64,000 bases of DNA from Aquimarina intermedia (lineage in GTDB: Bacteria > Bacteroidota > Bacteroidia > Flavobacteriales > Flavobacteriaceae), in NCBI RefSeq assembly GCF_008124785.1, contig NZ_VNHU01000007.1, positions 62,001 through 126,000 of the forward strand, given 5' to 3'. Shown here piece by piece: positions 1 to 9,219 of the stretch. The position numbers and the translations under genes are program-made. Every line of letters begins with the position of its first letter. Within the stretch, counting starts at the first letter, position 1. Under the pieces are notes generated by a model. That model was not told the origin of the DNA. It searched no databases and saw nothing but the letters and a program-made list of their open reading frames with translations.

Positions 1-106
1 ACGGTCATAATTTTCACATGACAAAAATACAAATAAAATGATGCACAACTGTTGCAAAAGGTATTTTGAATAAATGAAAGTTTTAATTAGTTTGAGGTTT
101 TAAATG

Positions 107-126
107 CCCTTCCCTCGAGGGAAGGG
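107..126. repeat. Perfect 20-bp palindrome
   Basis: The sequence CCCTTCCCTCGAGGGAAGGG is fully self-complementary and lies 68 bases beyond the proC stop codon, in an otherwise AT-rich stretch. It has no T-run on either side, so it is not a classical terminator. It resembles short dispersed GC-rich intergenic palindromes; that reading is inference. Confidence 0.6.
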
Positions 127-193
127 TTAGGGATGGGTGTTCTAATCTATGACTCGTCCTAAAAAAAGTTTACTTTACTTGAGCTTTTAAACT

Positions 194-1012
194 CTACTCC
201 TCCCCTAACTCAACCGCTCTATGAAACGCGGCAAAAGCAGCTTCTTTTATCAATTCGTTTACATTATTATCCTCCATAGAGTCCAGAGCAGCACGTGTTG
301 TACCACCTTTAGATGCTACACGCTCCATCCATGAATTGGGAGAGAGATCTGATTGGTTAAAAAGTTCCACCGCTCCTGTAAACGTCTGACTAACCAAGTC
401 TTTAGAATCATCTGCTGAGAATCCCATTTGCAATGCAGCCTCCATCATGCTCTGCATAAAATAAAAAACATATGCGGGACCACTTCCGGAGATCCCTGTA
501 GAGGCATCGATGTATTTTTCATTTCTTACCTTTATAGTCTTCCCTGTAGTACACAATAAGTCTTCTATGGTTAATAATTCTATTCGCGATACTTCCTCAG
601 AAGCGGTGTAGGAGGTTAAACCTTTACCAATTTGGGCTGGTAAGTTAGGCATGGCACGCACAACCTTAGGCAACCCTATTTCATCTTGCATGGTTTGTAT
701 TGTAACCCCGGCCATAATCGAAATTACAATCTGTCCTTCAAAAACTAGCGATTTTAATCGGGTAAATAAATCTGTACTATGATAAGGTTTTACTGCTAAA
801 AAAATTAAATCGGCTTTTGGTACGCAATCTTCCGGTCTGTGAAAAACATCAAAATGAGATATTTTATCTAAGCGTGTTCGCGTTTCTTCTGAGTTGTCCA
901 GGATCATAATATTACGCTTCTTTAAAATTTTTGATTTTGACATGGCTTCAGCATATGTCAAACCCATGTTTCCTGCACCTATTACTAATACTTTCATTCG
1001 ATTGTTTATCAT
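194..1012 (-). CDS. proC: Pyrroline-5-carboxylate reductase (first copy)
   Basis: Reduces 1-pyrroline-5-carboxylate to L-proline with NAD(P)H in the cytoplasm. The N-terminus has the Rossmann nucleotide-binding motif VLVIGAGNMG. The C-terminal dimerisation domain carries GISGSGPAYVFYFM and the family signature VASKGGTTRAALDSM. At 272 aa it has the usual length. Translation could instead begin at the Met five codons downstream (position 997), which gives the more typical MKVLVIG start. It is a single gene, divergent from the acyl-CoA carboxylase operon. A second, dissimilar ProC lies in the arginine operon at 12.2 kb, so this is probably the dedicated proline copy; that assignment is inference. 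Confidence 0.95.
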   Translation of the reverse strand: MINNRMKVLVIGAGNMGLTYAEAMSKSKILKKRNIMILDNSEETRTRLDKISHFDVFHRPEDCVPKADLIFLAVKPYHSTDLFTRLKSLVFEGQIVISIMAGVTIQTMQDEIGLPKVVRAMPNLPAQIGKGLTSYTASEEVSRIELLTIEDLLCTTGKTIKVRNEKYIDASTGISGSGPAYVFYFMQSMMEAALQMGFSADDSKDLVSQTFTGAVELFNQSDLSPNSWMERVASKGGTTRAALDSMEDNNVNELIKEAAFAAFHRAVELGEE

Positions 1013-1283
1013 TTTTATTAGAATCCATAGTATAACGTTTTTTTTCCGTTTCTTAAAATTTGAATTGCTTTACGCCACTCCAACAATACAATCATGCTAG
1101 CAATACTTGCATACAATCCCAAGTAAATTCAAAATTTCTCAAAGAAATCCTCCATTTTAATCATTTATCGCAAAAAAAATAACTAAAAAACTATTTTACT
1201 ACTAAAAATGCGATCAAAATCCCGAAAGCATTATGGTATGCTCTACCGAATACATTATATTTACTCTCTAAAATATTTCTCAT

Positions 1284-1772
1284 ATGACGACTAATAATTT
1301 CAAAGTTAAAGTGGATGACACTTTCGAATTTGATTTTAATGATACAACTCTATCCGAAATTGACGCAGTTGCTACCGGTAAGAATTCATATCACGCATTG
1401 GATAAATCCAAATCATTTCACAGCGAAATCATTGATCAAAATTTTACTGACAAAGAATATACAGTTCGTGTGAATAACACCGATTTCAAAGTTCATATTG
1501 ACAATGCCCTGGATATAGCAATCAAGGCAATGGGTTTTACCATAGGTGCAACCAAAAACGTAAATTCAATCAAAGCTCCTATGCCGGGGTTAATTTTGGA
1601 TGTTCAGGTACAAGTTGGAGATACCGTAACACAGGACACTCCTTTACTAATTTTAGAGGCTATGAAAATGGAAAATCTTTTATCTTCTCCTCGGGATGGC
1701 GTTATTAAATCTATCACAGCAGCTGTTGGTGACGCTGTAGACAAAGGACAACTCTTAATTGAATTTGAATAA
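1284..1772 (+). CDS. Biotin carboxyl carrier subunit of acyl-CoA carboxylase
   Basis: Carries the covalently bound biotin that shuttles CO2 between the carboxylase and carboxyltransferase subunits encoded immediately downstream. The biotinyl/lipoyl domain occupies about residues 95-162 and contains the AMKM motif, with Lys128 as the expected biotinylation site. PMPG (99-102) is the typical start of the fold. The N-terminal 90 residues are a linker or subunit-contact region. It is 162 aa and first of a three-gene operon (gaps 56 and 3 bp). The set matches propionyl-/methylcrotonyl-type acyl-CoA carboxylases rather than the acetyl-CoA carboxylase of fatty-acid synthesis; the exact substrate cannot be read from sequence. 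Confidence 0.9.
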   Translation: MTTNNFKVKVDDTFEFDFNDTTLSEIDAVATGKNSYHALDKSKSFHSEIIDQNFTDKEYTVRVNNTDFKVHIDNALDIAIKAMGFTIGATKNVNSIKAPMPGLILDVQVQVGDTVTQDTPLLILEAMKMENLLSSPRDGVIKSITAAVGDAVDKGQLLIEFE

Positions 1773-1828
1773 TCAATGCATTATAACTGAAAGTTTATAG
1801 CAGTATAAGAATCAACATTTTCTATTCT

Positions 1829-3289
1829 ATGAAATCAAAAAAAAATATACATAAAATACTGATTGCCAACCGTGGCGAAATTGCCATTCGCGTTATGCGA
1901 ACTGCCAAAAAAATGGGAATCCGCACCGTGGCGGTATACTCGACCATTGATCGCAACGCTCCACATGTGCGCTTTGCAGATGAAGCGGTACTTATTGGGG
2001 ACGCACCCTCCAATAAATCCTATTTGTTAGGAGATAAAATTATTGAAGTTGCAAAGCGTCTCGACGTGGATGCCATACATCCAGGATACGGTTTTTTGAG
2101 TGAAAATGCTGAATTTGCGGAAGCTGTGACTGCAAGCGGACTTATTTTTATTGGTCCGGAATCCAAGGCCATTAAAGTGATGGGTAGCAAACTCGCCGCT
2201 AAAGATGCGGTAAAAGCATATGATATTCCTATGGTTCCGGGTATCGACGAAGCTATTACAGATGTGGTAAAAGCAACTAAAATTGCTAACGAAATTGGGT
2301 TTCCAATCCTAATCAAAGCATCAGCCGGTGGTGGTGGTAAAGGGATGCGTGTGGTAGAGAAAGAAAGTGATCTCGAATCACAAATGCAACGAGCCATTAG
2401 CGAAGCTGTATCTGCCTTTGGTGACGGATCCGTGTTTATTGAAAAATATGTTGGATCTCCGAGGCATATCGAGATACAGGTTATGGCAGATGAACATGGT
2501 AATGTGATTCATCTGTTTGAGCGTGAGTGTAGCGTACAACGACGCCATCAAAAAGTAGTTGAAGAAGCACCTTCGGCCGTCTTAACACCTGCGTTACGTC
2601 AGAAAATGGGAGAAGCTGCTGTAAAAGTCGCTAAAGCCTGTGATTATGTAGGAGCGGGTACGGTTGAGTTTCTTCTGGATGAACAACATAACTTCTACTT
2701 TCTTGAGATGAATACTCGTTTACAGGTAGAGCATCCGGTGACCGAGCTTATCACCAACTTGGATTTAGTTGAACTTCAAATAAGGGTGGCACGTGGCGAA
2801 AAACTACCGCTTCAACAAGAGGAAGTACAACTTAAAGGGCATGCCTTAGAATTGAGAATTTATGCCGAAGATCCGTTGCATGACTTTTTACCGAGTGTAG
2901 GAAATCTGGAGGTCTATCAATTACCACAAGGTGAAGGTATCCGTGTGGATAATGGATTTGAGGAGGGTATGGATATTCCAATTTATTATGATCCAATGCT
3001 GGCCAAATTAATTACTTATGCCGATACGCGAGAAGAAGCTATTCAACGTATGATTGATGCTATCGCACAATATCAGGTAAAAGGAGTGGAAACTACTTTA
3101 CCGTTTGGAAAGTTTGTTTGTGAACATGAAGCGTTCAGAAGTGGAAATTTTGATACACATTTTGTAAAGAATTACTACTCTGCCGAATTTTTACACCAAG
3201 AAATTGAGGAAGAAGCCAAAGTTGCTGCCATGATAGCCTTGCAACATTATTTAAAAGATCAAAAAAAATTACGCTTACCGATACATTAG
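1829..3289 (+). CDS. Biotin carboxylase subunit of acyl-CoA carboxylase
   Basis: ATP-dependent carboxylation of carrier-bound biotin. The order is an N-terminal biotin-carboxylase fold (ILIANRGEIAIRVMRTAKKM), an ATP-grasp domain with the Gly-rich loop KASAGGGGKGMRVV and the catalytic stretch EMNTRLQVEHPVTE, and a C-terminal biotin-carboxylase domain. At 486 aa it is about 40 residues longer than bacterial AccC; the extra C-terminal tail is usual in acyl-CoA carboxylase alpha subunits. It is the second gene of the operon, with the stop 3 bp before the carboxyltransferase start, so translation is probably coupled. Confidence 0.95.
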   Translation: MKSKKNIHKILIANRGEIAIRVMRTAKKMGIRTVAVYSTIDRNAPHVRFADEAVLIGDAPSNKSYLLGDKIIEVAKRLDVDAIHPGYGFLSENAEFAEAVTASGLIFIGPESKAIKVMGSKLAAKDAVKAYDIPMVPGIDEAITDVVKATKIANEIGFPILIKASAGGGGKGMRVVEKESDLESQMQRAISEAVSAFGDGSVFIEKYVGSPRHIEIQVMADEHGNVIHLFERECSVQRRHQKVVEEAPSAVLTPALRQKMGEAAVKVAKACDYVGAGTVEFLLDEQHNFYFLEMNTRLQVEHPVTELITNLDLVELQIRVARGEKLPLQQEEVQLKGHALELRIYAEDPLHDFLPSVGNLEVYQLPQGEGIRVDNGFEEGMDIPIYYDPMLAKLITYADTREEAIQRMIDAIAQYQVKGVETTLPFGKFVCEHEAFRSGNFDTHFVKNYYSAEFLHQEIEEEAKVAAMIALQHYLKDQKKLRLPIH

Positions 3290-3292
3290 ACT

Positions 3293-4834
3293 ATGGAATC
3301 CAAAATAAAAACTTTAGAAGAGAAAATTGATAAAGCCCATTTAGGGGGTGGTGAACATCGTATTGCAAAACAGCATGAAAAGAAAAAACTTACTGCACGT
3401 GAGCGTGTGAACTATTTGCTAGATGAGGGTTCGTTTGAAGAGATCGGAATTCTTGTAACACATCGTACCACCGACTTTAATATGGACAAAGAACTATATT
3501 ATGGTGATGGTGTAATTACAGGTTACGGAACGATTGCAGGTCGATTGGTGTATGTGTTTGCACAGGATTTCACCGTGTTTGGCGGTGCCTTATCAGAAAC
3601 GCATGCCGAAAAAATTTGTAAAATAATGGATTTGGCAGTTAAAGTGGGGGCACCATTGATTGGCCTTAACGATTCTGGTGGCGCACGTATACAAGAAGGC
3701 GTACGTTCTCTTGGTGGATATGCCGATATATTCTATCGTAATGTACAAGCATCGGGGGTGATCCCACAGCTATCTGCTATTATGGGACCTTGCGCCGGGG
3801 GCGCCGTATATTCTCCTGCGATGACAGATTTCACCCTGATGGTAGAGGATACAAGTTATATGTTTGTTACCGGACCTAATGTTGTAAAAACGGTTACGAA
3901 TGAAGAAGTAACCTCTGAAGAACTTGGAGGTGCCAGTACACACTCAACCAAGTCGGGAGTCGCTCATATCACTTCTGCCAATGATGTACAGTGTCTGGAG
4001 GATTTAAAAAGCTTACTGAGTTATATGCCTCAAAGTAATGCCGAAAAAGTACCGGCACTACCTTATACCCTTGGTGACGAAATACGTGAGGAATTGATGG
4101 ATATTATCCCGGAGAATCCTAACAAACCGTATGATATGCATGAGGTAATTAGCGGAATTATCGATACCGATTCTTTCTTTGAAGTACATAAGGATTATGC
4201 TGAAAATATAATTGTAGGTTTTGCGCGTATAGGCGGAAAAAGTGTTGGAATAATAGCTAATCAACCCCTATTTCTTGCCGGTGTACTGGATGTAAACAGT
4301 TCGAAGAAAGCAGCACGATTCACACGTTTTTGTGACTGTTTTAATATACCATTGTTAGTGTTGGTTGATGTACCGGGCTTTTTACCGGGTACCGATCAAG
4401 AATGGAATGGTATTATAGTACACGGTGCCAAATTATTGTATGCGTTAAGCGAAGCGACTGTTCCAAGAGTAACGGTGATCACTCGTAAAGCATATGGTGG
4501 TGCGTATGATGTAATGAACTCAAAACATATTGGTGCAGATCTTAACTTTGCGTGGCCATCTGCCGAAATCGCAGTGATGGGAGCCAAAGGTGCCAGCGAG
4601 ATTATTTTCAGAAAAGAAATAAGCAAAGCTGACGATCCGGCTGCAAAACTAGCCGAAAAAGAAGCAGAATATGCCGAAACTTTCGCTAATCCTTATAAAG
4701 CAGCACAACGTGGTTTTATAGACGAAGTTATTCTGCCAAAAGATACGCGTCGTAAATTAATTAAAGCGTTTAGCATGTTGGAGCATAAAGAAGTGTTGCT
4801 TCCGAAGAAAAAGCACGGCAATATCCCTTTATAA
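3293..4834 (+). CDS. Acyl-CoA carboxylase carboxyltransferase (PCCB-like) subunit
   Basis: Transfers carboxyl from carboxybiotin to an acyl-CoA, probably propionyl-CoA giving methylmalonyl-CoA. The 513-aa length and the two crotonase-like halves are typical of the family. Visible motifs are [14 protein letters not shown] and [16 protein letters not shown] (N-terminal oxyanion region) and [17 protein letters not shown] plus [19 protein letters not shown] (C-terminal half). It completes the three-subunit operon. A catabolic role (branched-chain or odd-chain acyl-CoA) is likely, but acetyl-CoA carboxylation cannot be excluded. Confidence 0.93.
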   Translation: MESKIKTLEEKIDKAHLGGGEHRIAKQHEKKKLTARERVNYLLDEGSFEEIGILVTHRTTDFNMDKELYYGDGVITGYGTIAGRLVYVFAQDFTVFGGALSETHAEKICKIMDLAVKVGAPLIGLNDSGGARIQEGVRSLGGYADIFYRNVQASGVIPQLSAIMGPCAGGAVYSPAMTDFTLMVEDTSYMFVTGPNVVKTVTNEEVTSEELGGASTHSTKSGVAHITSANDVQCLEDLKSLLSYMPQSNAEKVPALPYTLGDEIREELMDIIPENPNKPYDMHEVISGIIDTDSFFEVHKDYAENIIVGFARIGGKSVGIIANQPLFLAGVLDVNSSKKAARFTRFCDCFNIPLLVLVDVPGFLPGTDQEWNGIIVHGAKLLYALSEATVPRVTVITRKAYGGAYDVMNSKHIGADLNFAWPSAEIAVMGAKGASEIIFRKEISKADDPAAKLAEKEAEYAETFANPYKAAQRGFIDEVILPKDTRRKLIKAFSMLEHKEVLLPKKKHGNIPL

Positions 4835-4876
4835 CCAACTAGATAAAAGGAGGGGGTCTATAAAGTTAATTCTATT

Positions 4877-4946
4877 GTCAACTCGAGCGGAGTCGAGAGA
4901 TATTTATCCTTGATTTTGACTACATTTCGACTCCGCTCAATGTGAC
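4877..4946. repeat. Inverted repeat, 12-bp perfect arms (REP-like)
   Basis: GAGCGGAGTCGA (4885-4896) is repeated in reverse complement as TCGACTCCGCTC (4927-4938), flanked by the outer complementary tetramers GTCA and TGAC at 4877-4880 and 4943-4946. The element sits between the carboxyltransferase stop and the next gene. Its GC-rich arms contrast with the AT-rich spacer. It looks like a dispersed extragenic palindromic element and may also end transcription of the carboxylase operon, although no T-run follows. Confidence 0.65.
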
Positions 4947-4998
4947 ATTTAATTTAAAAATTTATTTTTCACACACCCTCTTTAAAAAACAAACAACT

Positions 4999-6003
4999 AT
5001 GGATTCGTTGACTCAAATTGTACTGGGTGCTGCGGTGGGCGAACTTGCTCTGGGTAAAAAGATAGGCAACAAAGCCATCCTTTGGGGCGCTATAGCTGGT
5101 ACCATTCCCGATTTGGATGTCATAACCAAATGGTTTTTTGATCCTGTACGTGCCAACGAATTGCATCGTGGTTTTTCACACTCTATTCTCTTTAGCCTCC
5201 TTGCAGCGCCACTCTTAGGTTGGGTGCTTGCAAAATTATATAAAAATTCACACGCCACTTGGCGAGATTGGACGCTACTCATGTTTCTGGGATTGTTTAC
5301 GCATCCCTTGCTCGATGCATTTACAACTTGGGGCACACAACTATTCTGGCCGTCGCCATACAAAGTGTCTTTTAAATCTATATTTGTTATTGATCCATTA
5401 TATACACTTCCTTTTTTACTTTGTGTAGTATTAGCCATGCGGCTTAAACGTGAGAACCCCAAACGTAGATATTATGCAAAAAGCGGACTTATCATTAGTA
5501 GTTGTTATCTAGTGCTAACTGTAGCTATAAAGGGATATACATATAGTAAATTTGAAGCGAGTCTGATCGCACAAAATATTGAGTATCTAGACATTCAGAC
5601 CAAACCTACACCGTTTAACAGTATCTTGTGGACTGCCAATGTACAAACTGCAGATGCGTATCATATAGGCTATTATTCTATTTTTGATCGGACTGATACC
5701 ATTGAATTTAGTATCATTCCAAAAAATCATCACCTTTTGGGCGCCTCAAGAGAGCATCCTTTGGTTGAAAGGCTCATCAAACTTACTGAGGGCTGGTACA
5801 CCATTGATCAACAAGAAGACTCACTTCTTTTTAATGATTTACGCTTTGGTCAATTAGACTTTGAGGATCCTGAGAGTCCCTTTGTGTTTAGTTATGAGCT
5901 ATATTACAATGATAATGAATTGCACGCTAAAGAACCTGAAAAGAAATTTCGAGATGGGTATGCCTTGCTCAAAAAGCTCTTTAATCGTATGGGCGGAATT
6001 TAG
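4999..6003 (+). CDS. Membrane-bound metal-dependent hydrolase (YdjM/DUF457 family)
   Basis: Integral inner-membrane protein of the YdjM-like metal-dependent hydrolase family; the substrate is unknown. The ATG at 4999 was chosen because the family start MDSLTQIVLGAAVGE is visible there; the extra upstream 19 codons have no such support. Conserved metal-ligand candidates are Asp in AGTIPDLD, His in ELHRGFSH and His/Asp in LFTHPLLDAFTTWG. About four to five hydrophobic segments lie in the first 200 residues, and the last 130 residues form a soluble domain. 334 aa. It appears to be transcribed alone. Confidence 0.85.
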   Translation: MDSLTQIVLGAAVGELALGKKIGNKAILWGAIAGTIPDLDVITKWFFDPVRANELHRGFSHSILFSLLAAPLLGWVLAKLYKNSHATWRDWTLLMFLGLFTHPLLDAFTTWGTQLFWPSPYKVSFKSIFVIDPLYTLPFLLCVVLAMRLKRENPKRRYYAKSGLIISSCYLVLTVAIKGYTYSKFEASLIAQNIEYLDIQTKPTPFNSILWTANVQTADAYHIGYYSIFDRTDTIEFSIIPKNHHLLGASREHPLVERLIKLTEGWYTIDQQEDSLLFNDLRFGQLDFEDPESPFVFSYELYYNDNELHAKEPEKKFRDGYALLKKLFNRMGGI

Positions 6004-6100
6004 ATATAAAAAGTAGTCATCTCCGATATGCTTTGTTCGCTTTGGCGAAAGTAAAAGAAAAAAACCTCCTGTACGGCCTAACTAGTAGCTTTGTCTCCTC

Positions 6101-6360
6101 CCGCAAACTGCAGGAAGGAAAAAAACCGTTTGCATTGCTCCTACAAACTACAGGAAGAAAAAAAACCATTTGCATCGCTCCTGCAAACTGCAGCAAGAAA
6201 AAAAACCATTTGCATTGCTCCTGCAAACTGCAGCAAGAAAAAAAACCATTTGCATTGCTCCTGCAAACTGCAGCAAGAAAAAAAACCGTTTGCATCGCTC
6301 CTGCTAATTGCGGAAGGAAAAAAAACCGTTTGCATCGCTCCTGCAAACTGCGGAAGGAAA
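6101..6360. repeat. 40-bp tandem repeat, about 6.5 copies
   Basis: Six full units start at 6121, 6161, 6201, 6241, 6281 and 6321, preceded by a half unit at 6101-6120. The period is exactly 40 bp, and units differ by only a few substitutions. Each unit holds a hairpin TTTGCA-7 nt-TGCAAA, an overlapping hairpin CTGCA-AAC-TGCAG, and an A8-9 tract. Because 40 is not a multiple of three, the reading frame rotates, and open frames seen here on both strands are by-products of the repeat. A small hairpin, TTCGC-TTTG-GCGAA, lies just upstream at about 6037-6050. There are no spacers, so this is not a CRISPR. Confidence 0.93.
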
Positions 6361-6380
6361 AAACTGGATGGAATCATACT

Positions 6381-6744
6381 ATGAACTAAATACACTACAC
6401 TACAAACTTTTAGTCTTTATGAGTTCTTCAACGCTGATCAGCTACAAATTATAATAGTGAGAATGTTTCCTATGAAATCAGGTTCCGATTAGGATCTAGC
6501 TGCCAAATGTCGAAAATGGATTTTGTAGTAGCTAAACAATATTATTTTAGCTGAAGGATACAATATAAGAGTGCTTAAAACAGGAAGAAACTTAGAGAAT
6601 GACACAGTGTTTGAGTTAAATTTTTCATTTTAGTGTCAAAAAATCCCTGGTAAAGACATCTTTCCTGCCCGAATTATATAGGCGAGTTCTTTGTTTCCTT
6701 TCTTTTGAATGAGTTAAAAAATGAAAGCACTAGGTCTCCATATA
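6381..6744. other. Gene-free stretch between repeat and arg terminator
   Basis: No open frame with protein-like composition and no obvious structure was found. Several short frames (for example a 12-codon frame starting near 6518) end quickly. The tract separates the tandem repeat from the end of the arginine operon. Confidence 0.5.
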
Positions 6745-6750
6745 TAAAAC

Positions 6751-6779
6751 AAAAAGGTACGTGCATCACACACGTACCT
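6751..6779 (-). terminator. Rho-independent terminator of the arginine operon
   Basis: On the minus strand, AGGTACGTG and CACGTACCT form a perfect 9-bp stem around a 7-nt loop, followed by TTTTTGTTTT. It lies 40 bp beyond the argH stop codon and is correctly oriented to end the arg transcript. Confidence 0.9.
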
Positions 6780-6818
6780 CTGGTTGGTTTGCTCTATCTA
6801 CCCAAAAGTATGATAAAA

Positions 6819-8096
6819 TTAAACCGAACTCAACTTTGCTTTTATATGTGACAGGCCCAGATTATTGATACTCCCAATATGTGTGTGTTTCGTATCTTTG
6901 ATTGGAACATAGGTACCGGCTTCAATATCTTTTCCAATTTTCACATAAGCATCCCTAAACGACATACCATCCACTACCAATTGATTGAGCGTATCTACAC
7001 TAAATAGATATTCGTATTTTGAGTTATCAAGAATGCTTTTGTTAACGGTGACCTGTTGCAATGCATAATCTGCCATTTCTAAAGAAGCCTTCATATCCTG
7101 AATCGCAGGAATAAGGTTCTTTTTGAGGAGTTGTAAATCTCGATGATAGCCACTAGGTAAATTGTTGGTTAGCAATGTCAACTCATACGGAAGCGCTTGT
7201 ATCACATTACATTTTGCTCTGATCAGCTCAAACACGTCTGGATTTTTTTTATGCGGCATAATACTGGATCCTGTGGTATACTCTGAAGGTATACTCATAA
7301 AATTAAAATTCTGACTCATGTATAAACACACATCCATCGCCAATTTTGATAACGTGCCTGCTATACTACTCAATGCAAATGCCGTTGATTTTTCTGACTT
7401 GCCTCTACTCATCTGTGCGGCTACCACGTTATACTTCAAAGTTTCAAAACCCAATTCCTGAGTGGTAAACTCCCGATCGATGGGAAATGAGCTTCCGTAT
7501 CCAGCTGCACTCCCAAGAGGGTTTTGATCTACAATTTGCAGCGCTGCATTTACGACATATAGATCATCCACAAAACTTTCGGCATAGGCCGAAAACCAAA
7601 GACCAAAGGACGATGGCATGGCAACTTGTAAATGTGTGTATCCAGGTAGTAAAACTTCTTGATGAGTATCTGCAAGATCCAGTAAGGTGGTACTTACGTC
7701 TTTTACCAACGTTTTTATTTGCTGTAGTTCGTCTTTTAAATATAGATGCATTGCCACCAGTACCTGATCGTTACGTGATCTTGCAGTATGTATTTTTTTT
7801 CCTGCTTCCCCGATAGTTTGGGTGAGCTCGAATTCGATTTTGGAATGTCCATCTTCAAAATCCTCTTCGATAACAAAGGTCCCTTCAGCAATCTGTACTG
7901 ATAGTTTTTGTAATGCTCCCGTGATAGCTGTAAGATCCTGATCAGACAATAAATTGACTTTACATAACATCTTGGCGTGAGCTAATGTAGCTTGAACATC
8001 ATACTTAGCCAAAACCAAATCTAATTCACGGTCATTGCCTATCGTAAATTGATTTATCTTTTCGTTGGTTGGTAATCCTTTATCCCAAAGTTTCAT
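6819..8096 (-). CDS. argH: Argininosuccinate lyase
   Basis: Last step of arginine synthesis: argininosuccinate to arginine plus fumarate. Fumarase/aspartase superfamily fold. The signature GSSIMPHKKNP is present, and TARSRNDQV marks the conserved N-terminal substrate-binding region. 425 aa; the C-terminal domain is somewhat shorter than in the 460-aa E. coli enzyme. It is the last gene of the nine-gene arginine operon, 16 bp after argE, and is followed directly by the terminator hairpin at 6751-6779. Confidence 0.95.
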   Translation of the reverse strand: MKLWDKGLPTNEKINQFTIGNDRELDLVLAKYDVQATLAHAKMLCKVNLLSDQDLTAITGALQKLSVQIAEGTFVIEEDFEDGHSKIEFELTQTIGEAGKKIHTARSRNDQVLVAMHLYLKDELQQIKTLVKDVSTTLLDLADTHQEVLLPGYTHLQVAMPSSFGLWFSAYAESFVDDLYVVNAALQIVDQNPLGSAAGYGSSFPIDREFTTQELGFETLKYNVVAAQMSRGKSEKSTAFALSSIAGTLSKLAMDVCLYMSQNFNFMSIPSEYTTGSSIMPHKKNPDVFELIRAKCNVIQALPYELTLLTNNLPSGYHRDLQLLKKNLIPAIQDMKASLEMADYALQQVTVNKSILDNSKYEYLFSVDTLNQLVVDGMSFRDAYVKIGKDIEAGTYVPIKDTKHTHIGSINNLGLSHIKAKLSSV

Positions 8097-8112
8097 TTTT
8101 CTATTTTTTATA

Positions 8113-9210
8113 CTAGAGTATTCCTTTTAAAATTTTTATGTAAAGTGCGATACCCTCTTTGATCTCGCTGACATAAATAAATTCGTCTGCCGAATGGGAT
8201 CGCGTTGAATCTCCCGGCCCCAACTTAAGCGACGGACAAGTAAGTACAGCTTGATCAGATAAAGTAGGTGACCCATAAGTAGCTCGGCCAAGTGCTATAC
8301 CGGATTGAACAACCGGATGTTCAATAGCGATGGATGATGCTCCTAAATGCATAGATCTTGGAGTTACTTCAACCTGCGCTGGTAGTTCATTTTGTATGCT
8401 TTTTAAAATTTCCTCGTTTGTGTATAAATCATTTACACGTATATCTACAACAAAATCGCAGGTTGCCGGTACAACATTGTGCTGTTTACCGGCATTAATC
8501 TGAGTAACCGTCATTTTTACGGCTCCCAAGGTTGATGAAATCCTTTCGAAATGATACGTTTTAAACCATTGTATGAACGGTAACGCATTATAAATGGCAT
8601 TATCATCATTAGGATGTGCCGCATGACCAGCCGTTCCTTTAACTGATACGTCTACTACCAACAATCCTTTTTCTGCAATGGCCAGTTGCATTAGTGTGGG
8701 TTCTCCCACGATAGCAAAATCAATCGGCTTAAGTTTGGGTAACACACTGTTTAATCCTTTTTTACCACTACTCTCCTCTTCTGCAGATGCGACCATAACG
8801 ATATTATAGCACAACTGCTTCTCTGCATAGAAATACGTAAATGTTGCTAATAAACTTACCAAGCACCCACCTGCATCATTACTTCCTAACCCAAACAATT
8901 TTTCGTCTTTTACAAATGCCTTAAAAGGATCATTGGTATAATTACCGTTAGGGCGAACCGTATCATGGTGTGAATTGAGTAAGATTGTAGGCTTATTTTT
9001 ATCAAAATGCTGATTATATGCCCAAACATTATTGTTTTCACGTTGGTGCGGAATGTTATGATCCCGAAACCATTGTTCTAATAGTGTTGCAGTTTTATCC
9101 TCTTCGGAAGAAAAGGAAGGCGTCTCAATTAACTGCTGAAGCAATTGGATCGCTTGCTTTGTCAGACTTTCTATGAGTAGATTTTCCGTATCGGTCATTT
9201 GTTCTTTCAT
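8113..9210 (-). CDS. argE: M20 deacylase: N-acyl-ornithine/citrulline deacylase
   Basis: M20-family zinc amidohydrolase. Metal-site motifs visible are NSHHDTV, GSNDAGGC and the catalytic SAEEESSGKKG. The final His ligand is probably in STRSHSADEF. In an operon with an ArgF' transcarbamylase that acts on N-succinylornithine, the expected substrate is N-succinylcitrulline, releasing citrulline for ArgG. If the pathway is acetylated, it would be an acetylornithine/acetylcitrulline deacetylase. The enzyme family is clear; the acyl group is inferred from the neighbouring argF'. 365 aa, 9 bp after argB. Confidence 0.88.
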   Translation of the reverse strand: MKEQMTDTENLLIESLTKQAIQLLQQLIETPSFSSEEDKTATLLEQWFRDHNIPHQRENNNVWAYNQHFDKNKPTILLNSHHDTVRPNGNYTNDPFKAFVKDEKLFGLGSNDAGGCLVSLLATFTYFYAEKQLCYNIVMVASAEEESSGKKGLNSVLPKLKPIDFAIVGEPTLMQLAIAEKGLLVVDVSVKGTAGHAAHPNDDNAIYNALPFIQWFKTYHFERISSTLGAVKMTVTQINAGKQHNVVPATCDFVVDIRVNDLYTNEEILKSIQNELPAQVEVTPRSMHLGASSIAIEHPVVQSGIALGRATYGSPTLSDQAVLTCPSLKLGPGDSTRSHSADEFIYVSEIKEGIALYIKILKGIL

Positions 9211-9219
9211 AAGATTATA

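Noticed and set aside
107..126. Terminator for proC
   Set aside because: The palindrome is strong, but no T-run follows on the minus strand, so it is reported only as a palindrome.
5013..5462. 149-codon minus-strand frame inside the metal-dependent hydrolase gene
   Set aside because: Antisense shadow; the plus-strand product has clear family motifs while this frame has none.
6101..6360. CRISPR array or repetitive coding region
   Set aside because: Repeats are directly adjacent with no unique spacers and no cas genes nearby; the 40-bp period breaks the reading frame, so the open frames on both strands are by-products of the repeat.
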